Below are positions 4,303 to 5,048 of a DNA stretch of 5,048 nucleotides, in pieces. The position numbers and the translations under genes were made by a program. The DNA is from Alphaproteobacteria bacterium. GTDB lineage: Bacteria; Pseudomonadota; Alphaproteobacteria; JAJFFI01. Position 1 is the first letter of the stretch, and each line of letters begins with the position of its first letter. The stretch covers positions 1-5,048 of the forward strand of contig JAJFFI010000307.1 of assembly GCA_021776755.1 (NCBI GenBank), given 5' to 3'. The notes beneath the pieces are model-generated. The model was not told where the DNA came from, did no database searches, and saw only the letters and a program-made list of their open reading frames with translations.

Positions 4303-5048
4303 ATGAACACGACCACGACCGCACCCATCTCCAGCGCGCCTTCCGGAGACGTTGAAATCAACGATCTCGCGAACCTCGTCGAGACGGGATATCTGCAGGA
4401 GATCTGCGATCTCTTCCAGGCCGAGCTGGGCCATCTCTTCTCGGTAATCAGCCACGAGGGATATATTGTCGCGTCCAGCCTCCGCGAACGCGTCGGCACG
4501 TTTCACCCATTTTGCGCCGAGGCTATGGCCTCGGACGTTCTGGAGATCGCAATCACGAAATCCCAGGCGCGCCGCACACTGGGAATCCGCGAGGGCTATT
4601 TCATGCCCATCGATTTCCGCGGCAAGCGGGTCTTCGGAATTGGCGTCGCCGGGCCGGTCAAGGCCGTTCGCGGCCCGCTCCGCGTTGCCCACCACTGCAT
4701 TCTCGCCAAGCTCGAGGCCCGCGCGCTGGAACGCGACCGCACCCGCGACGCACTTGACTTCAAGACGGAGACCCGGCAACTCGCCCAGGAACTCGGCGAC
4801 TCGATCAAGCTGGTCTCCGACGATATCGCCGAAGCCAGCAAGGCACTCGGCGGCGTTATTTCCGAGGTTCAGAAAAGCAGCGACACATCGGCGACCCAGG
4901 CCCAGCAGGCCTCGGGCGCCGCGACCCAGACGGCCGGCAGCATCCGCACCATCGCCCAGTCGCTGGGGCTGTTCAGCGACTCGATTCGCGAGATCAGCGT
5001 CAAGATCAGCGAAGCCGCCCGCAGCGCGGACGCCGCCGCAAGCGAGGC
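4303..5048 (+). CDS. Soluble methyl-accepting chemotaxis-like protein with CdaR-type diacid-recognition-like sensor domain, C-terminus cut by window edge
   Basis: The reading frame is open from the ATG to the right edge (248 codons). Residues 25-140 resemble the sugar-diacid-recognition domain known from the regulator CdaR. SHEGYIVASSLRERVGTFH (50-68) and GIREGYFMPIDFRGKRVFGI (94-113), followed by GVAGPVKAVRG, match that domain's INVMDxxGxIIxSG...RERIGxxH and G...GxxxPxxxxGxxxGVIGxTG pattern. There is no hydrophobic span long enough for a membrane helix, so the protein is probably cytoplasmic. From about 150 the sequence is a long coiled-coil-like helix rich in A, S, T and Q. SDSIREISVKISEAARSAD (225-243) matches the start of the methyl-accepting chemoreceptor signalling domain in alphaproteobacteria. 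The CheA/CheW-contacting tip would lie beyond the window. It probably reports a cytosolic carboxylate or sugar-acid-like ligand to the chemotaxis kinase; the ligand is inference. The start lacks a good ribosome binding site. Confidence 0.85.
   Translation, partial: MNTTTTAPISSAPSGDVEINDLANLVETGYLQEICDLFQAELGHLFSVISHEGYIVASSLRERVGTFHPFCAEAMASDVLEIAITKSQARRTLGIREGYFMPIDFRGKRVFGIGVAGPVKAVRGPLRVAHHCILAKLEARALERDRTRDALDFKTETRQLAQELGDSIKLVSDDIAEASKALGGVISEVQKSSDTSATQAQQASGAATQTAGSIRTIAQSLGLFSDSIREISVKISEAARSADAAASE

Overview
The window looks like a GC-rich alphaproteobacterial chromosome segment. The evidence is GC-rich third codon positions, ribosomal protein and ArgC sequences of alphaproteobacterial type, and the gene order thioesterase - rplM - rpsI - argC, which I recall as common in that class. 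The genus cannot be fixed from the sequence alone. There is no phage, IS, CRISPR, tRNA or rRNA signal.

The left two thirds is a block transcribed leftwards (minus strand). In transcription order it holds a PaaI-like hotdog thioesterase (3337-2912, closed by a small hairpin-plus-T terminator), rplM for ribosomal protein L13 (2750-2283), rpsI for S9 (2283-1762, overlapping rplM by one base and followed by a strong intrinsic terminator), argC (1574-528) and a gamma-class carbonic anhydrase-like protein (429 to beyond the left edge). The 187-base gap between rpsI and argC holds a dispersed-repeat-like palindromic element of the CGTCATTTCGA type, which ends at the argC ribosome binding site.

The right third is transcribed rightwards. 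It holds a short-chain dehydrogenase/reductase (3467-4243), then the start of a soluble chemoreceptor-like protein (4303 to beyond the right edge). The chemoreceptor has an N-terminal CdaR-type sugar-diacid-recognition-like domain and no membrane segment.

The thioesterase and the SDR are divergent. Their shared 129-base control region contains a perfect 16-base palindrome, ACGTTTACGTAAACGT, lying where it could control both promoters. This is the best regulatory lead here and suggests that the two enzymes serve one acyl-CoA or related catabolic route. The rest is housekeeping (translation, arginine synthesis). I found no convincing wholly new multi-gene system. The points most worth following up are the shared operator, the palindromic repeat at argC and the architecture of the cytosolic receptor.
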